DNA from: Chloranthus sessilifolius
Taxonomy: Eukaryota > Streptophyta > Magnoliopsida > Chloranthales > Chloranthaceae
Reading direction: 5' to 3'
DNA length: 64,000 bases
NCBI GenBank assembly: GCA_021018995.1
Contig: CM037588.1
Span: forward strand, 92,230,765 to 92,294,764
The position numbers and the translations under genes are program-made. Under the pieces are notes generated by a model. The model searched no databases and had not been told where the DNA came from. It saw only the letters and a program-made list of their open reading frames with translations. Positions 1-11,887 of the stretch are shown one piece after another; positions within the stretch are counted from its first letter, which is position 1, and each line of letters opens with the position of its first letter.

Positions 1-200
1 TCTGCCCTGCGTGGGTGGTCCCCTGTGTGGGTGGCAAAAGAGGAGAGAGAAAGGAGTAGAGAAAGAAGAGGAGAAAGAAGGAGAAGATAAGGAAGAGAGA
101 AGAGGGATAAGGAAGGGGACCCACACAAGGGCTGCCTTGCATGGGTGGAAGAGAAAGAAGTGGGGTAGGGGACCCACACAGTGGTTTGCCCTGCGTGGGT

Positions 201-249
<49 letters not shown>

Positions 250-300
250 AAAAATAAGAGTAACATTGGGACACAAGCAGGGCAGGGGTCCACCTGCGTG
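1..300. repeat. Imperfect tandem repeat and (GA)n tract
   Basis: The phrase CCTGCGTGGGT, or a close variant, recurs near positions 6, 140, 191 and 293, with GA-rich spacers and GACCCACACA between copies. A (GA)n microsatellite fills about 205-244. Open frames here come from the low-complexity purine strand and are not genes. Confidence 0.6.
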
Positions 301-557
301 GGTCATCTTATCTTATTTTCTTCTTTTTTTTTAAGACACAAAATTTATGTGTCTACAATGACTATAATGGGTTATATATATATATATATAACATCACATC
401 TCCTTTCAACCGTGTGAAGTCATGATGGCAACCATATCTTTACATTCCTCACTACTGATGTCATCATGATATCACCCAAATCTCCAACCCTCTCCTTAGT
501 AAACATGAAATCTACCCAAATCCACACACTAACACTACACCTTATCACCCTGTAGCC

Positions 558-601
<44 letters not shown>

Positions 602-1029
602 CTGTATTATTTTTTTTGTTTTTCTTTCATGTTACTCCAAAGCTAACCCAAATCCCCTCTCAAGTCACCTCTAGCCCTATAACTACCTTCCTCCCAACCA
701 AGGTACACTATTCACAAAATCCCCCTACATCACCATACACCAAAGACCTCCTTTTCACAGTCTTGTCAACTATTTCCCGATCACCTCTGACATTTCTACC
801 TCCTCCATTTTACAAATAAGGGCAAGGCCCCACTCTCCACACTATACTTCTGTCTCTCCCTCTCTTCCATGCGGTAAGTTCCGTCTCTATCACTCCCATA
901 CAGCAAGGCACCACTCACACAGTCACTGGTCAGGCTAATTTATTACATAATTATACCTTTAATCTAACTTTAGTACGACCTTAGAAGTCCCTTCTAGATA
1001 TAATTAATATTATTTTATGTTTGTTGTAG
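301..1029. other. Intron sequence of APC4, AT-rich, no gene
   Basis: This stretch holds a short (TA)n run near 369-391 and a longer one near 563-600. Pyrimidine-rich sequence follows at about 640-900. I see no exon, transposon end or RNA gene. Confidence 0.4.
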
Positions 1030-2310
1030 GTAAAAATGGCTTGAAGGAAGAGAATCGCTAAAAAGATGGTGATTACAGTTTTTGGAAACTTATCCAGACT
1101 TTCAGCTCAATTTCGACCCCTCAAAAGTTAGATTCACGAAATTGTTATTTCACACAAAGTCGTAAAGATTTTCGTTATCTTTCCAACGCCGCAAGAATCG
1201 CATCATTCTGAATTTGGAGTCAAAAGTTATGACCACAATACTGAGACAGTATAATTCTCTATTCAAACTCGATCAATTGTGTTTTGCTCGATCGATCGAA
1301 GTTAGTGTGAAAAATAATACCTCAGCTCTGCCCGAATTTGATCGATCGAGACTTAATCTCAATCGATCAAGTTGAATCCGAGACTCTCGAGTTTCTGGAA
1401 AATTTTTGGAATATTATAGTTGTAACTTCTATTTTTAGTAGGATTGGTTCCTTGAGCCTCTATATAGATTCTTCAGGCTCTTAGTTCATATCTAAGTCTT
1501 TATTATTAGTTTAGAAAGAGAAGAATGATTAGAGATTGGAGAAAAAGCTTTGAAGATCGATACTAGGGCGGCCATTGCGACTTCTATCAACATGACGTTC
1601 TACCTTCAATCATGCGTGGCTAATGCCTAGGTTTAGGGTCCCGATGAACCCTAGTTTTTGTAATATCTTTTCCTTACTTTAATTCTTCTATTATAATTAT
1701 AGATGATGATCACATGATGTGAGTACATTTAGTTTTTAATAGATTTATTTGATTACATGAGTTTTTGAATTAGTCTTGTAGATGTTTGATTTCTTATGTG
1801 ATTAATTTTCTCTTCAGACCTAATACATGTGGTTTAGGGACGTTGTTCATGCAATGGTGCTCACGGTTGCACTATCTCAAGATTAGATGCGGCATACTAA
1901 GATAGATCGAACCGTCCGTAGTTAATTTATTGTAGATGGTTCAGCCTTTGTCGAAGGTGATTTTTCCGATGATAAGATTCCGCTTATCTATCTATTGATC
2001 AATCGTGGGGCTTGTAGCGACAATTGATCCTAACCATTCATAAATATAATAATTATGATTAACGTAGGGAATTGAGTTACGAAACTAGTGGTGAATTCTA
2101 AAACCCTAAACGTCCATCTCATTGATATTTTCTCTCAATTTTCAATTATAATAATTTAATTAGTTTAATTCCACACTCAACTCTTTCAATTAATTAGAAG
2201 AATAACATAGATTTAGGTATTTAATTCTAACAATCCCTGTGGTTTGACTCCCTTGTACTTGCCCTAACTTCAAACACTTGTGCACTTGCAAGGTTCTATA
2301 ATTTTAACGA
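1030..2310 (+). mobile_element. Remnant of a long LTR, probably Ty3/gypsy
   Basis: The block reads like the LTR of a large plant gypsy element. It has a palindrome cluster of the CGATCGATCG type at about 1267-1378, a TATATAGA box at about 1461, long AT-rich U5-like sequence, and a 3' part (about 2230-2300) of the kind CCCTGTGGTTTGACTCCC. No partner LTR, internal coding part or target duplication was found, so borders are approximate. It is old and broken. Confidence 0.4.
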
Positions 2311-3385
2311 TCAGTCACCATGATGGGTGCCAGCACACCATACCAACTCCCTCCCTCTCTCTCTCTAGAAATGTCACTCCAAATTCTCTGAAAAGGGAGA
2401 AGTCAGCACAACGTACAGCCCGAACCTTGACCCCACATTGCCAAAAATCGCAAAAAAAGGCAAGTAACTTAACCCTCTATCATCAGTATAAAATTATTAT
2501 ATTATATTATGCTACAAACTCAGGCCCTATGGATGTACTGAACTCTTGGGAATGGTTTGCTGATGACGTTAGTGTTACTATGTTACAAAATTGATGATGT
2601 GGGTAACCTTGACATATCTTTCTCTCATGGAATGTATATATTGTCATGTGATTAATGATTATCAATCGAGTATTGAGTTTTCATTGAGTTGTTAATCATA
2701 CCTGTAATTTGATGTGGTGCATAACACACTTGTGCATATAAATGAGCATGAGCATGAACACGTGGAAACTGTATGGTTTTCAAATGATAAGCTGATATTT
2801 TGAGCTAAAAGTATGGATATGTGAACTATTTTCGAAATGAAGAACTATTATGGGGACGATGGTCATCAAGACGACAACAAATGTTGAGTAATGGCCTGAA
2901 ACACAAATGGTTTTCTACTGCATGCGTCCTTTACACACACAAATATATATATGTTGAATGCCTATTGAATTCAATGATCAATTGATCCACTGTAACATGT
3001 GTTTTCAATGTTTCAAAAGATGTAAAACTATAGATAGTACAGGGTGTTACTTGCTGAGTGCCAACCATCAACCAATTGCTAAATATTTCAGGGAGAGACC
3101 AGGCAAACACTGGAGCGCAAAGGCAGGAATAATAACTTGGAGACCAGTTGAGCTAAAGAATCAACTAGATCGTTGACGCTTACTTTTAGTTCAGGTGTAA
3201 GAACTCTTGGTTATGTAATCGACAAACGATGTAACATTTGAGTAAATGATATGAGAAATCCTTTATTTTGGCATTGTTTAATCGAGTTATGTCGAGATTG
3301 TTTAATTGTGGCATTGTTGGTTAGTTTGGTTCACGCGCTGAGATCGGTTAAGGGTCAAATTTCAGTGTGTGACACCTAATGATCC
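2311..3385 (+). mobile_element. Possible solo LTR remnant
   Basis: The sequence around 2830-2940 resembles a part of the solo LTR at 25231-27921 (the phrase TTTTC(T/C)ACTGCAT and its surroundings). It ends near 3384 in TGTGTGACA, like the other long LTRs here. No matching target duplication was found, so the call is tentative. Confidence 0.25.
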
Positions 3386-3400
3386 CGACATTTCGTTGCT

Positions 3401-3589
3401 GGAAATGGGCAAGATAGCTGCAAGGAAAACGAGATAAAGGGTTTTTTTCGATCACATTCCCGTTGCCTGGCTGGGATAGATGATCCCCCTCCCTAGCAAG
3501 TGGCTGTTCATCCCAGCCAGACAGGAGTACCACTGGCTGATAGGCATTTTCCTTGACAAGATACCAGAGAAAACAGGGTACCCATTTCC
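3401..3589. mobile_element. Small inverted-repeat element (MITE-like)
   Basis: The ends are inverted copies of GGAAATGGG (left GGAAATGGGCA, right TACCCATTTCC). Inside lies a second inverted pair, GGCTGGGA...TCCCAGCC, around a (C)5-containing centre. The 81-codon open frame on the minus strand is made by this foldback sequence and is not a gene. No clear target duplication is visible. Confidence 0.4.
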
Positions 3590-4154
3590 TCATTCATACT
3601 ATATCTTAAAAAATTTCAGCACAAAAGTGGCTAGATAACACTGTGGGCCTCTATTCTGCTAAGAGAAAGGATGCCTGGTTATTACCCAGCCAAATGTGGG
3701 AAACTAGAGTACGAGAGAATAAAAGAGCCATTTCCCTTTATTTCTTTCCCCTTAAAATTCACCTACATAACATAATTTTAATTTATATCTGATGGTTATG
3801 GACACAAAATTCTGGAGGGGCATAGAAAAGTGAATGAAAACTGAAAACTAAGGCGGAATTATTAACTATCCAGATCATAGATATCCTTGGTATATGCGAG
3901 CAACAAAAATTTATGACCAACAATCAATGCACACAACAAACTGTAAGTGTGCTTTACAATTGATTCACTCTTTTTAATTTTTTTTATTTGCATGTAGCCA
4001 TCCATGTTTCACCATGCCCATCGTCATATTTTCAGCTTCTTCTTACATTTATTTTACTTTAAATACTAGAGACCAACCACAACATCAACGCAATTATATT
4101 TATATTATAATTGTGAGTGACAAACACATATTAGAGTCGAACAAAAATAAATAC
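3590..4154. other. APC4 intron, nothing recognised
   Basis: AT-rich intron between the MITE-like element and the donor site of the exon at 4155-4259. I see no transposon end or coding part. Confidence 0.4.
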
Positions 4155-4259
4155 CTATTTTCCAGCTGATCAAATTCCTTGGCCAAAGTTCTTTGCAAGT
4201 ATTCAGTATCTGAGAATCCACCAAATGCTACGAGTTCTTCAATTCTTTGCAGCGTATCC
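4155..4259 (-). CDS. APC4: APC4 exon after the 32-kb intron
   Basis: This 105-nt exon lies between acceptor TTCTCAG and donor AATAG|GTATTT. It completes the split leucine codon, then encodes 34 residues including GGFSDTEYLQRTLAKEF and DQLEN, and ends two bases into the next codon. It is too short to stand out as an open frame. It was found by reading for splice borders and then joining to the exon at 36366-36464. Downstream exons must lie left of the window. Confidence 0.85.
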
Positions 4260-4636
4260 CTGAGAATACAATGTTCATACTATTAGTAATCTATCAAGAA
4301 ACAAGACATTGTAAACAATTCCCTTCAAACAATTAAATATTTGTTTTATGTGTGCATCAATAACACATGTTGATGAATTAATGATTAATGAATATACGCT
4401 TAAGTGTACTTCTATAATCCTCCACCATTGGAAAATTTGTGAATTTTAGCATATGAAATCGAAGAAGCCAAAAAAAGTTGTCTAAACTACATGAGGGTCT
4501 CATCAACTCATAACAATTTCAGTGCTATACATAATGAACCCTACGGTAAATAAATAAGAGCAGTAATAAAAATGAAAGAACGAATAATTTCTGTTATAAT
4601 CTTCAATGCAGAATGATAAGAGTTTCTTAGAATTAA
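4260..4636. other. Start of the 32-kb APC4 intron, unique sequence
   Basis: Upstream (minus-strand) of the acceptor at 4260, this is AT-rich sequence with no repeat that I recognise. It ends at the ATTAA target duplication (4632-4636) of chromovirus G1. Confidence 0.4.
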
Positions 4637-5519
4637 TGATGCGGGACGGTAACCCTAAAATGCGTGAATAATGCTTTAATGGAGTTTTGCCGAAATTAAA
4701 TGAGAAACTTCAAACTCAATCGCAAAATTATCACGATACCTTCGGGTTCTTAGAATTTCGATAGGCAAATAACGCGAGATCCGGATAGGGTCCAGTCCGA
4801 TGCGCAAGTCCCGTTAGCTTTCCGGCGGATCAGGCCAAGAGATAGAACTCTAACATTTCCAGGCTAGGCGTTCGTCTTCGATCCGATGTAGATTCACTGG
4901 TTCGAACTAGGGTTGTAGAATTGGGTAGATTTGATGGCTTGATAAAAACTAGGGTTTTAATGGAAATAAGGTTTCGAACAAGTTTATGGTTTTGGAATAG
5001 GTTTAGGGCTTTAATTGATTTAGGGTTTCAGAAAAGGTTTAGGGTTGGGATCGAAGAAACTAATAGATTAGGGTTTAGAGAAACAAGCTGAGATAAGCAG
5101 ATAGCAGAGATGATAAAAAATCAAAAGAAAATAGGTGGGAATCACTCCCTTGGCCACACACCAAACCCATCTTAGGAAGAAGAATATTCAATCAACAGTT
5201 AGAATGTGTTTACAAGGCCTCTTAAATAGGCAATCAAAGTAAAATTCGAAATAAAGAGCCCTAAAATAAATAAAGACTAAAAAAAGGCAATTTCCGCAAA
5301 AAAACGTAAAAATCTCCGTCGCCCACGGACGTCCGGCACTGTTCATTACGGATGTCCATCACTGTTCACTGACGTCTATCATTGGATGATGGTTTTGTGT
5401 CTCTGTGCCTCCTTTTCTCCCCTAAAGTTGTGATACTCGGGCTTCCTCTACGTTTCTTCTGACGCTGGTAGAAGCAATGTGGTCTGAAACTGATGTCCAC
5501 GTACTCGGCATCCCCGTCA
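4637..5519 (-). repeat. G1 3' LTR
   Basis: Read on the minus strand it begins TGACGGGGATGCC and ends CCCGCATCA. It contains a palindromic cluster built on GGACGTCCG near 5318-5375, a TATTTAAGAGG promoter-like box near 5220, the conserved TTTGGTGTG...CCAA block near 5150-5165, and a TAGAGTTCTATCTCT hairpin near 4840-4855. Confidence 0.88.
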
Positions 5520-5521
5520 AT

Positions 5522-5722
5522 TCCCCCAGACCAAGTAGGTTTCATCACCGATGAAACACGCTCATGGTAGATGTCGATCAAATCGGGGTTCAATCGTCGA
5601 ACCTCATTCTCGTGGATCCAAGTGTTTTCGGACTCCGATTTTCTGACCCATTTAACTAAGTACTTCTGGAATCCCCCGTCATGTGTGGAGACAGCATGAT
5701 CACTTATTATATCCTCTATCAC
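5522..5722 (-). pseudogene. G1 chromodomain (fossil)
   Basis: A C-terminal chromodomain follows the integrase: GGFQKYLVKWVRKSESENTW, then IHENEVRRLNPDLI. Chromoviruses are known to use this module to recognise chromatin at the insertion site. It ends just before the polypurine tract and the LTR. Confidence 0.8.
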
Positions 5723-5947
5723 ATCTTTTCTCTATCTGCTTGGGGAAGGAAGAGGTACGGGCTGCAAGGTTGGGCTGGGGCTAGGGCTATGAGGTGGCTG
5801 GAGTGGGTTTTCAGGAGGTGAGGTGAAACCCAAGTAAGGAACCAAGTCCTTCACATTGAACGTTGAACTAACCCCCGTGCCTAGAGGAAACTCAAGCGCA
5901 AATGCACTAGAACCACTCTTAGCCAAAATTCTAAAAGGTTCAGCACC

Positions 5948-6733
5948 TCAGGATTTGAGCTTCTTTGCGGTTCTCGATGGGAACCGCTCAAGCCTAACCC
6001 GGACCATCACATAATCACCCACGTGATATTCTTTAAAACGCCTGTGAGCATCTGCAGATAACTTGTATTGATTGTTACTTGAATTAATCTTTTGTTTAAT
6101 TTCGGCATGTAAGTTATGAATGTGTTGTGCAAATGCATCGGCAGACTCTGATACTCTATAGGACGCGAACATGAGGATCAAATCTAGTGGTGTCCTAGGC
6201 CTATGATCATGTACTACCTCAAAAGGACTCATGCCTATGGACCTATTGACAGAATTATTATAGGCAAACTCAGCTGTAGGCAAAATGGTATCTCAAGTCC
6301 TAATATGATCACCGACAAGACTACGAAGGAGATTCCCTAAACTCCTATTGGTGCTCTCGATTTGGCCATCCGTTTGAGGGTGATAAGCCATCGAAAATTG
6401 GAGCATTGTGCCCATCATGTGCCAAAGGGTCTTCCAAAAATAGCTAGTGAATTTGGCATCCCTACCAGACACAATGGTTTTGGGCAACCCATGAAGACGT
6501 ACTACCTCTTCGAAGAACAATTTAGCAATGTGGGATGCATCGGAGGTTTTCGAGCAAGGTATGAAGTGGGCCATCTTGGAAAATCGGTCCACCAAAACAA
6601 AGACGGAATCATGTTTCCTCAGAATTTTGGGAAGTCCGAGCATGAAGTCTCTGTTTTCAGCACCGTCCTTATGCTTTAACACTAATGTAAACCCTTGAAG
6701 GTACTCGACCCACTTTGTGTGCCTTAGGTTCAA
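5948..6733 (-). pseudogene. G1 integrase region (fossil)
   Basis: Integrase core of gypsy type with [39 protein letters not shown] and [19 protein letters not shown]-terminal part follows with HVGDYVMVRVRLERFPSRTA. It is broken. Confidence 0.83.
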
Positions 6734-6790
6734 CTTCTTCTGTGAAGTAAAGAAGCGTAAGGCTTCATGGTCAGAGAACAGTACAAATTC

Positions 6791-7081
6791 CTACAGTCTA
6801 AGGTAATGCTTCCAATACCAAAGAGATCGGACGAACGCATAGAACTCTTTGTCATAGGTGGAGTATTTTTGTTTCGCCTCATTGAGCTTTTCACTAAAAT
6901 AGGTCACTGGGTGACCCTCTTGGTTAAGCACTCCTATACCCACACCCGATGTGTCGCATGCGACTTCGATGACTTTGGAAAAGTCCGGCAAGCACATGGT
7001 GAGTGCACTACTCATCCATTGTTTGATCTCGGTGAAGGCTTTCGTTGCAGGATTGCCCCAATGAAAGTCCCCCTTTTTCAT
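6791..7081 (-). pseudogene. G1 RNase H region (fossil)
   Basis: The retrotransposon RNase H part is shown by KVIEVACDTSGVGIG, HPVTYFSEKLNEAKQKYSTY and DKEFYAFVRSLWYW. It lies directly after reverse transcriptase in the usual gypsy order. Confidence 0.82.
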
Positions 7082-7092
7082 GCAATCAGTGA

Positions 7093-8114
7093 TTAGGCCA
7101 TGATAGTGTTAAAGCTTCTTATGAAGTGAGGATAGCAAGTAGCCAAGCCATGGAAGCTATGGACATCGTGTATGTTCTTAGGTTTAGGCCACTCCATAAT
7201 GGCTTTAACCTTTTCGAGGTCCGTGACCATTCCATCTGCCGGAATAAAGAATCCCAAGAAGACAATGGAAAGTTGCATGAAGATGCACTTCTTGAGATTT
7301 GCAAACAACTTCTCGCCCTTAAGGTCTCACAAACCAGCCTAAGGTGGTTCACGTGCTGGTCCTTGTCATGATTATAAACCAAGATGTTATCGAAATATAC
7401 AAGGAATTTGCCTAAAAACGGCCTCAACACTTGGGTCATGAGTCTCATGAAAGTACTCGAGGCGTTAGAAAGCCCAAATGGCATGACCATCCACTCATAA
7501 AGACCATCTTTGGTCTTAAAGGCAGTTTTCCACTCATCACCAAGGGGGATTCGGACTTGATGGTAGCTACTCTTAAGGTCTATCTTTGAAAAGATAGTGA
7601 CACCAACCATCATGTCGAGCATATCGTCGAGTCTTGGTATGGAAAACCGATACTTGACGGTAATCTTGTTAATTGCACGACTATCCACACACATGCGCCA
7701 TGTACCATCTTTCTTAGGAGCGAGTAGGGCAAGTATGGCACGCGAGCTCAGACTCTCTTGGATGAACCCCTTTTGAAGAAGCTCATTGACTTGCAGAGTC
7801 AACTCGGCGTGCTCAACCAGATTCAACCTGTAGTGGGGTAGATTCGGTAGGGTAGATCCGGGAACCAAGTCTATGGCGTGTTGAATGTCACGCATAGGAG
7901 GGAGTTCATTCGGTAAGTCTTCGGGGAAGACATCTGCAAATTCTTTCAAGATCGGCTCAACCTCCTTGAGGTTCTTGCTCACCGACTCAGGAGCACTCTC
8001 AACAGTGATGACAATGTAGACCATGTTCTCATCTAAAGAATCCTTTTCAAACTCCGAAGGGCTCACAATAGTGATGGATTTAGATGTCTCGCCCTTCTTC
8101 TCAAGCTTGTTCAT
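7093..8114 (-). pseudogene. G1 reverse transcriptase region (fossil)
   Basis: Ty3/gypsy reverse transcriptase. Visible family landmarks are [34 protein letters not shown] and MPFGLSNA. It is followed by RNase H at about 6791-7081. It is broken. Confidence 0.85.
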
Positions 8115-8566
8115 CGATGTGTTTTGGGAGGCAAAGGGTGTAAAGTGATCTTTTTGCCCTTATGCATGAATGTGCATATGTTTGATCGACCATAAAGGGT
8201 CACGTCCATGTTGTAGAGCCACGACCTTCCCAAAATGATATGGCCCACATCCAACGGCACCACATCACACCATAAGGTGTCCGAATAAGAACCCAACTAA
8301 ATCGGTACACGACACCTTTTCGACACACGAATGAATGAAGAGTCAGTCCATACAACTTTATAAGGTCTCGAGTGGGCTTCAAGTGTAAGCCCCAAGCAGC
8401 GTATGGTATGAGTTGACACCACATTGGTGCAACTACCGTTGTCCATAATAGCCTTACAACTCTTGTCACCTAACCTAACAAAGGTGTGGAAGATGTTCTC
8501 CATTCGCCAGTCATCACCCTCTTCATCGCTGGGTGTGACATCCGGCTCACACACTTCTTCAAACAC
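8111..8566 (-). pseudogene. G1 protease region (fossil)
   Basis: Retroviral-type aspartic protease part between gag and reverse transcriptase. The active-site area reads IMDNGSCTNVVS, and the downstream ILGRSWLY phrase is the usual ILG box of the family. It is broken. Confidence 0.7.
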
Positions 8567-8599
8567 TATTTCACCCTCATCTCCCTCTCCCTCAATGAA

Positions 8600-9626
8600 G
8601 AGATTCCTTTAGGGGTCTTTCGTAGGGCATTGGGCTGCAAAGTGCCCCATCCCATGACATTTATAACACTTTACTTGAGAGCTACCCCTCAAGGATTCTC
8701 CAACTAGAACATTTCCCTTTTCAAACCCCGCATTGGTACGGACAGTTTGTGTAGGTTTGGGAGGAGGATTAAATCGTCCCTCACCGGAGCGATGACCACT
8801 ATGTTGTGGCTCGATTCTCTTCTCCATCGATGTTTTCAAATACCGTTCAATATCCTGCACAACGGCATAACATCTTCCAAGAGTTTCCACAATGTGAGAA
8901 ATCAACTCTTTTTGCAAATCAAGTCACAATCCGGTGCGGAATCTAGAGAGAGTGATTTTTGGGTCTTCCGATACCTTGGCCCTCATCATGAACTCTTCGA
9001 ATTTGCCAATGTACTCGGTCACGGGCATACCACCTTGGCATAAATTTTGCCATTGGGTGAGGAGGCGTTGGTGGTATGATAAAGGAGCATACTTCTCAGT
9101 AAGTAGTTCCTTCATATCGTCCCAACGGGTATGGGAGGACAACCCACATTCACCCTTATACGCCCAACATTGACCCAGAAAAGTCGAGTTTGACCAATTA
9201 ACTTCATTTTAGTGAGCCGAACACAACGGTCGTCATTCATGTCATACCAATCGAAATGTTGGTCCATATCGGAAAGTCAATCGAGGAAGACGATAGGGTC
9301 CATTCTTCCATCGAAAGTCGGAATCTCAACTCCGACTTTCTTAAGGAGTTGAACTTTGCAGTCATAGTCATCTCTACGATGATCCCTACGGTTCTAGTTC
9401 CAATTGTCTTGGCGACCATCGCGTTCAAATTATGGGCCTTCACGCTCTTGACGCTGATCATGGAGTTCATCATCCGCTTCTAATTAGTTGATTCGATCAT
9501 GCAACCGACCATTAGAAATCCCTAAGGATGTTAGGGCTTGCTCTATGGTATTCAGACGCTCATTAATCGCACCTAATTCTTCTCGCATAGCTCTAAGAGT
9601 GTCAAGAATCTCATTCGAAGCCATGG
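8600..9626 (-). pseudogene. G1 gag region (fossil)
   Basis: Capsid-type gag of the chromovirus. It starts near 9626 with a coiled-coil-like stretch (MASNEILDTLRAMREEL). A retrotransposon gag domain follows with the phrase YIGKFEEFMMRAKV, then a CCHC zinc knuckle near 8635-8680. Codons are no longer in a single frame. It is broken. Confidence 0.8.
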
Positions 9627-9758
9627 TGATCACAAATGTCTATTAGGGTTCTAGTATGAAACGCAATATGGACTCACAAAAGAAAAAACAATGTAATAAA
9701 ATAAATATGACAAGCAAAGATGCCCTAACCTAGAAATCAAGGGCTTTGATACCAAAAC

Positions 9759-10766
9759 TGGTGCAGGACGATAACCTTAAAATGCGTGAATAATGCTTTA
9801 ATGAAGTTTTGTCGAAATTAAATAAGAAAATTCAAACTCAATCGCAAAATTATCAAGATACCTTCAAGTTCTTAGAATTTCGATAGGCAAATCAAGAGAT
9901 TCGGATAGGGTCCAGTCTAATGCGCAAGTCCCGTTAGCTTTTCGACGGATCTGGCCTAGAGATAGAACTCTAGCTTTTCCAAGCTTAGGCGTTCGTCTTT
10001 GATCCGATGTTGATTCACAGGTACGAACTAGGGTTGAAGAATTGGGTAGATTTGATCGCTTGATGAAAACTAGGGTTTTAATGGAAATAAGGTTTCGAAC
10101 AGGTTTATGGCTTTGTAATAGGCTTATGGTTTTGGAATAGGTTTATGGCTTTGTAATAGGCTCATGGTTTTGGAATAGGTTTATGGCTTTGATTGATTTA
10201 GAGCTTTATAAGAGGCTTAGGGTTTTGGGAACGAAGAAACTAATAGATTAGGGTTTAGCGAAATAAGCTCAGATAAACAGGTAGCAAAGATGATAAAAGA
10301 TCAAAAGAAAATACGTGGGAATCACTCCTTTGGCCTCACACCAAACTCATATCGGGAAGAAGAATATTCAAGCATAAAAGCATTGAAATATTCAATCACC
10401 AATTAGAATGTGTTTACAAGGCCTCTTAAATAGGCAACCACAGTAAAATTCAAAATAGTCTTAAAAGAAATAAAAACTAAAAAAAAGCAATTTCCGCAGA
10501 AAAACGTAAAAATCTATGTCGCCCACGGACGTTCGTCACCTACGGACAGTGAGGGTGTCAAATCACGGACGTCCGACATTGTTCATCATGGACGTCAATC
10601 ACTGTTCACTGTTCACCGATATCTGTCATTGGATGACGATTTTGTGTCTTTGTGCCTCCTTTTCTCCTCTGAAGCTATGGTACTCGAACTTCCTCTACAT
10701 TTCTTCTGACGCCCGTAGAAGTGATGTGGTCCGAAACCGATGTCCACGTACTCGGTGTTCCCGTCA
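9759..10766 (-). repeat. G1 5' LTR
   Basis: It pairs with 4637-5519 and is about 125 bp longer. Part of the surplus is an internal tandem duplication around 10095-10190 built on the phrase GGTTTATGGCTTTGTAATAG. The target duplication ATTAA follows at 10767. Confidence 0.88.
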
Positions 10767-10771
10767 ATTAA

Positions 10772-10955
10772 TGAGTGGGATCATATGGTTTTTCGTATAT
10801 AGATTTCAAGGGGACAAGCTAATTCAAGGTAATTAAATATTTGGCTTGACTTGACAAGAGGTTGGATTCATCACAGTTAGTGGCCAATAGAAAGCATTGA
10901 GAATAAAATGGTCCTATATGTCCTTTCTATTGGCACATCATACAAGAGAAGAGTT
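10772..10955. other. Short unassigned stretch between G1 and LINE fragment
   Basis: No recognised feature. It may belong to the 5' side of the RTE LINE fragment that follows. Confidence 0.3.
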
Positions 10956-11755
10956 AGAGCATAGGGAGCTCCTAGGTCATTGAATTGACAACAGATTCAG
11001 AAAAAGTCAGATTTGTAAACACACCATTTTTCACTCAAGCCCTATAAGAATCATTGAACTAGAAATACAATGAGATCCCTTGGTGTAGGCTTTTCGTAGA
11101 TGTTTCTGGTGCTAACTGGTATGGCAACGTAACAAGTAAATGTTAAGTTAAAGCATTGGAGAAAGGCCATAAAATTAAGGGTTTTCAAAGTTAGCAGAAC
11201 AAAGACAGAGTACAAGTGCAAGCTTAGCAACCATTAGAACTTGAAGGATGATAGGTCAAAAATGGAAAACCATCAAGTGCTCTAATATCAGACATTTCGA
11301 TAGTTGTGTTCTTCTATACAATCTTACAGTGGACTTGAGGACGAAATTTCAAACAAGATCAATTCAATTAAGCGAAGTGCAGGCAAGCAGATGTGTTGTG
11401 TGACCACTGAGTGCAACTTCTTGCAAGGATGACTTTTATGAAATGACAAGAAAACCTGAAGTAGTATATGGTGAGTGTTGGGCGAGATGAAACAATATGA
11501 CAATTCATCCGGCTGATATGTGTATGTTGAGGTGAATGCATGGAGTGACAAGAATGAATAAAATTATGAATGAGTACATTGGAGGAAGATCAAGGGTGGC
11601 CCCAATAAATGAGATAATTAAAGAATATCCCTTGAGATGGTTTGGATTTGTTCATTGGAAACCTAAAATTGAGACCCTATAGAGATTGAAATGATAAAAG
11701 CATGAGGAAGGAGGTGAAGAAGAAAACTAAAATAGGCTTTTGAGAAATGGGTCAG
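10956..11755 (+). mobile_element. RTE-type LINE fragment, C-terminal reverse transcriptase
   Basis: Plus-strand reading gives degenerate pieces in RTE order: EIPXCRLFVDVSGAN (the F-ADD box region), then KDRVQVQA*, then GRSRVAPINEIIKEYPLRWF with GFVHWKPKIET. The last matches the well-known plant RTE phrase of the type LRWFGHVQRRP. It carries several frameshifts and stops and lacks its 5' half, so it is an old dead copy. Chromovirus G2 lies 130 bp downstream. Confidence 0.6.
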
Positions 11756-11887
11756 ACTCAGGCCAGGCCTATTGAAAATTCCCCAAAATATAAACCCAAG
11801 CAGGCATGTTGCACCACTATCTTTTGCACTTTGGGAGTCATGTTATGGAGCATATGTATCAACGAGTCCATAATTGAAACGAGTATA

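Larger units (their letters stand above)
4637..10766 (-). mobile_element. G1: Ty3/gypsy chromovirus with both LTRs, broken
   Basis: A 6130-bp LTR retrotransposon lying on the minus strand, flanked by the exact target duplication ATTAA (4632-4636, 10767-10771). LTRs are 4637-5519 and 9759-10766. The primer site TTTGGTATCAAAGCC (initiator Met tRNA type) lies at about 9742-9757, and a G-rich polypurine tract lies next to the LTR at 5519. Parts in transcription order: gag with the zinc knuckle CYKCHGMGHFAAQC, protease, reverse transcriptase, RNase H, integrase and a C-terminal chromodomain. The order and the chromodomain make it a chromovirus. The coding part is broken by many changes. The two LTRs differ at roughly one base in ten over their first 230 bases, so it is several million years old by usual plant rates. 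It sits wholly inside the 32-kb APC4 intron, in the same orientation as the gene. Confidence 0.92.

Noticed and set aside
3348-3593. 81-codon minus-strand open frame
   Set aside because: It coincides with a small inverted-repeat element and has no protein similarity that I know.
3840-3910. Possible additional APC4 exon near the 4155 exon
   Set aside because: The minus-strand reading has a short open stretch but no proper acceptor and donor in phase with the preceding exon.
4920-5060. Repeated TTTAGGG-like motifs suggesting an interstitial telomere
   Set aside because: Spacing is irregular and the same sequence is in the other G1 LTR, so it is ordinary LTR sequence.
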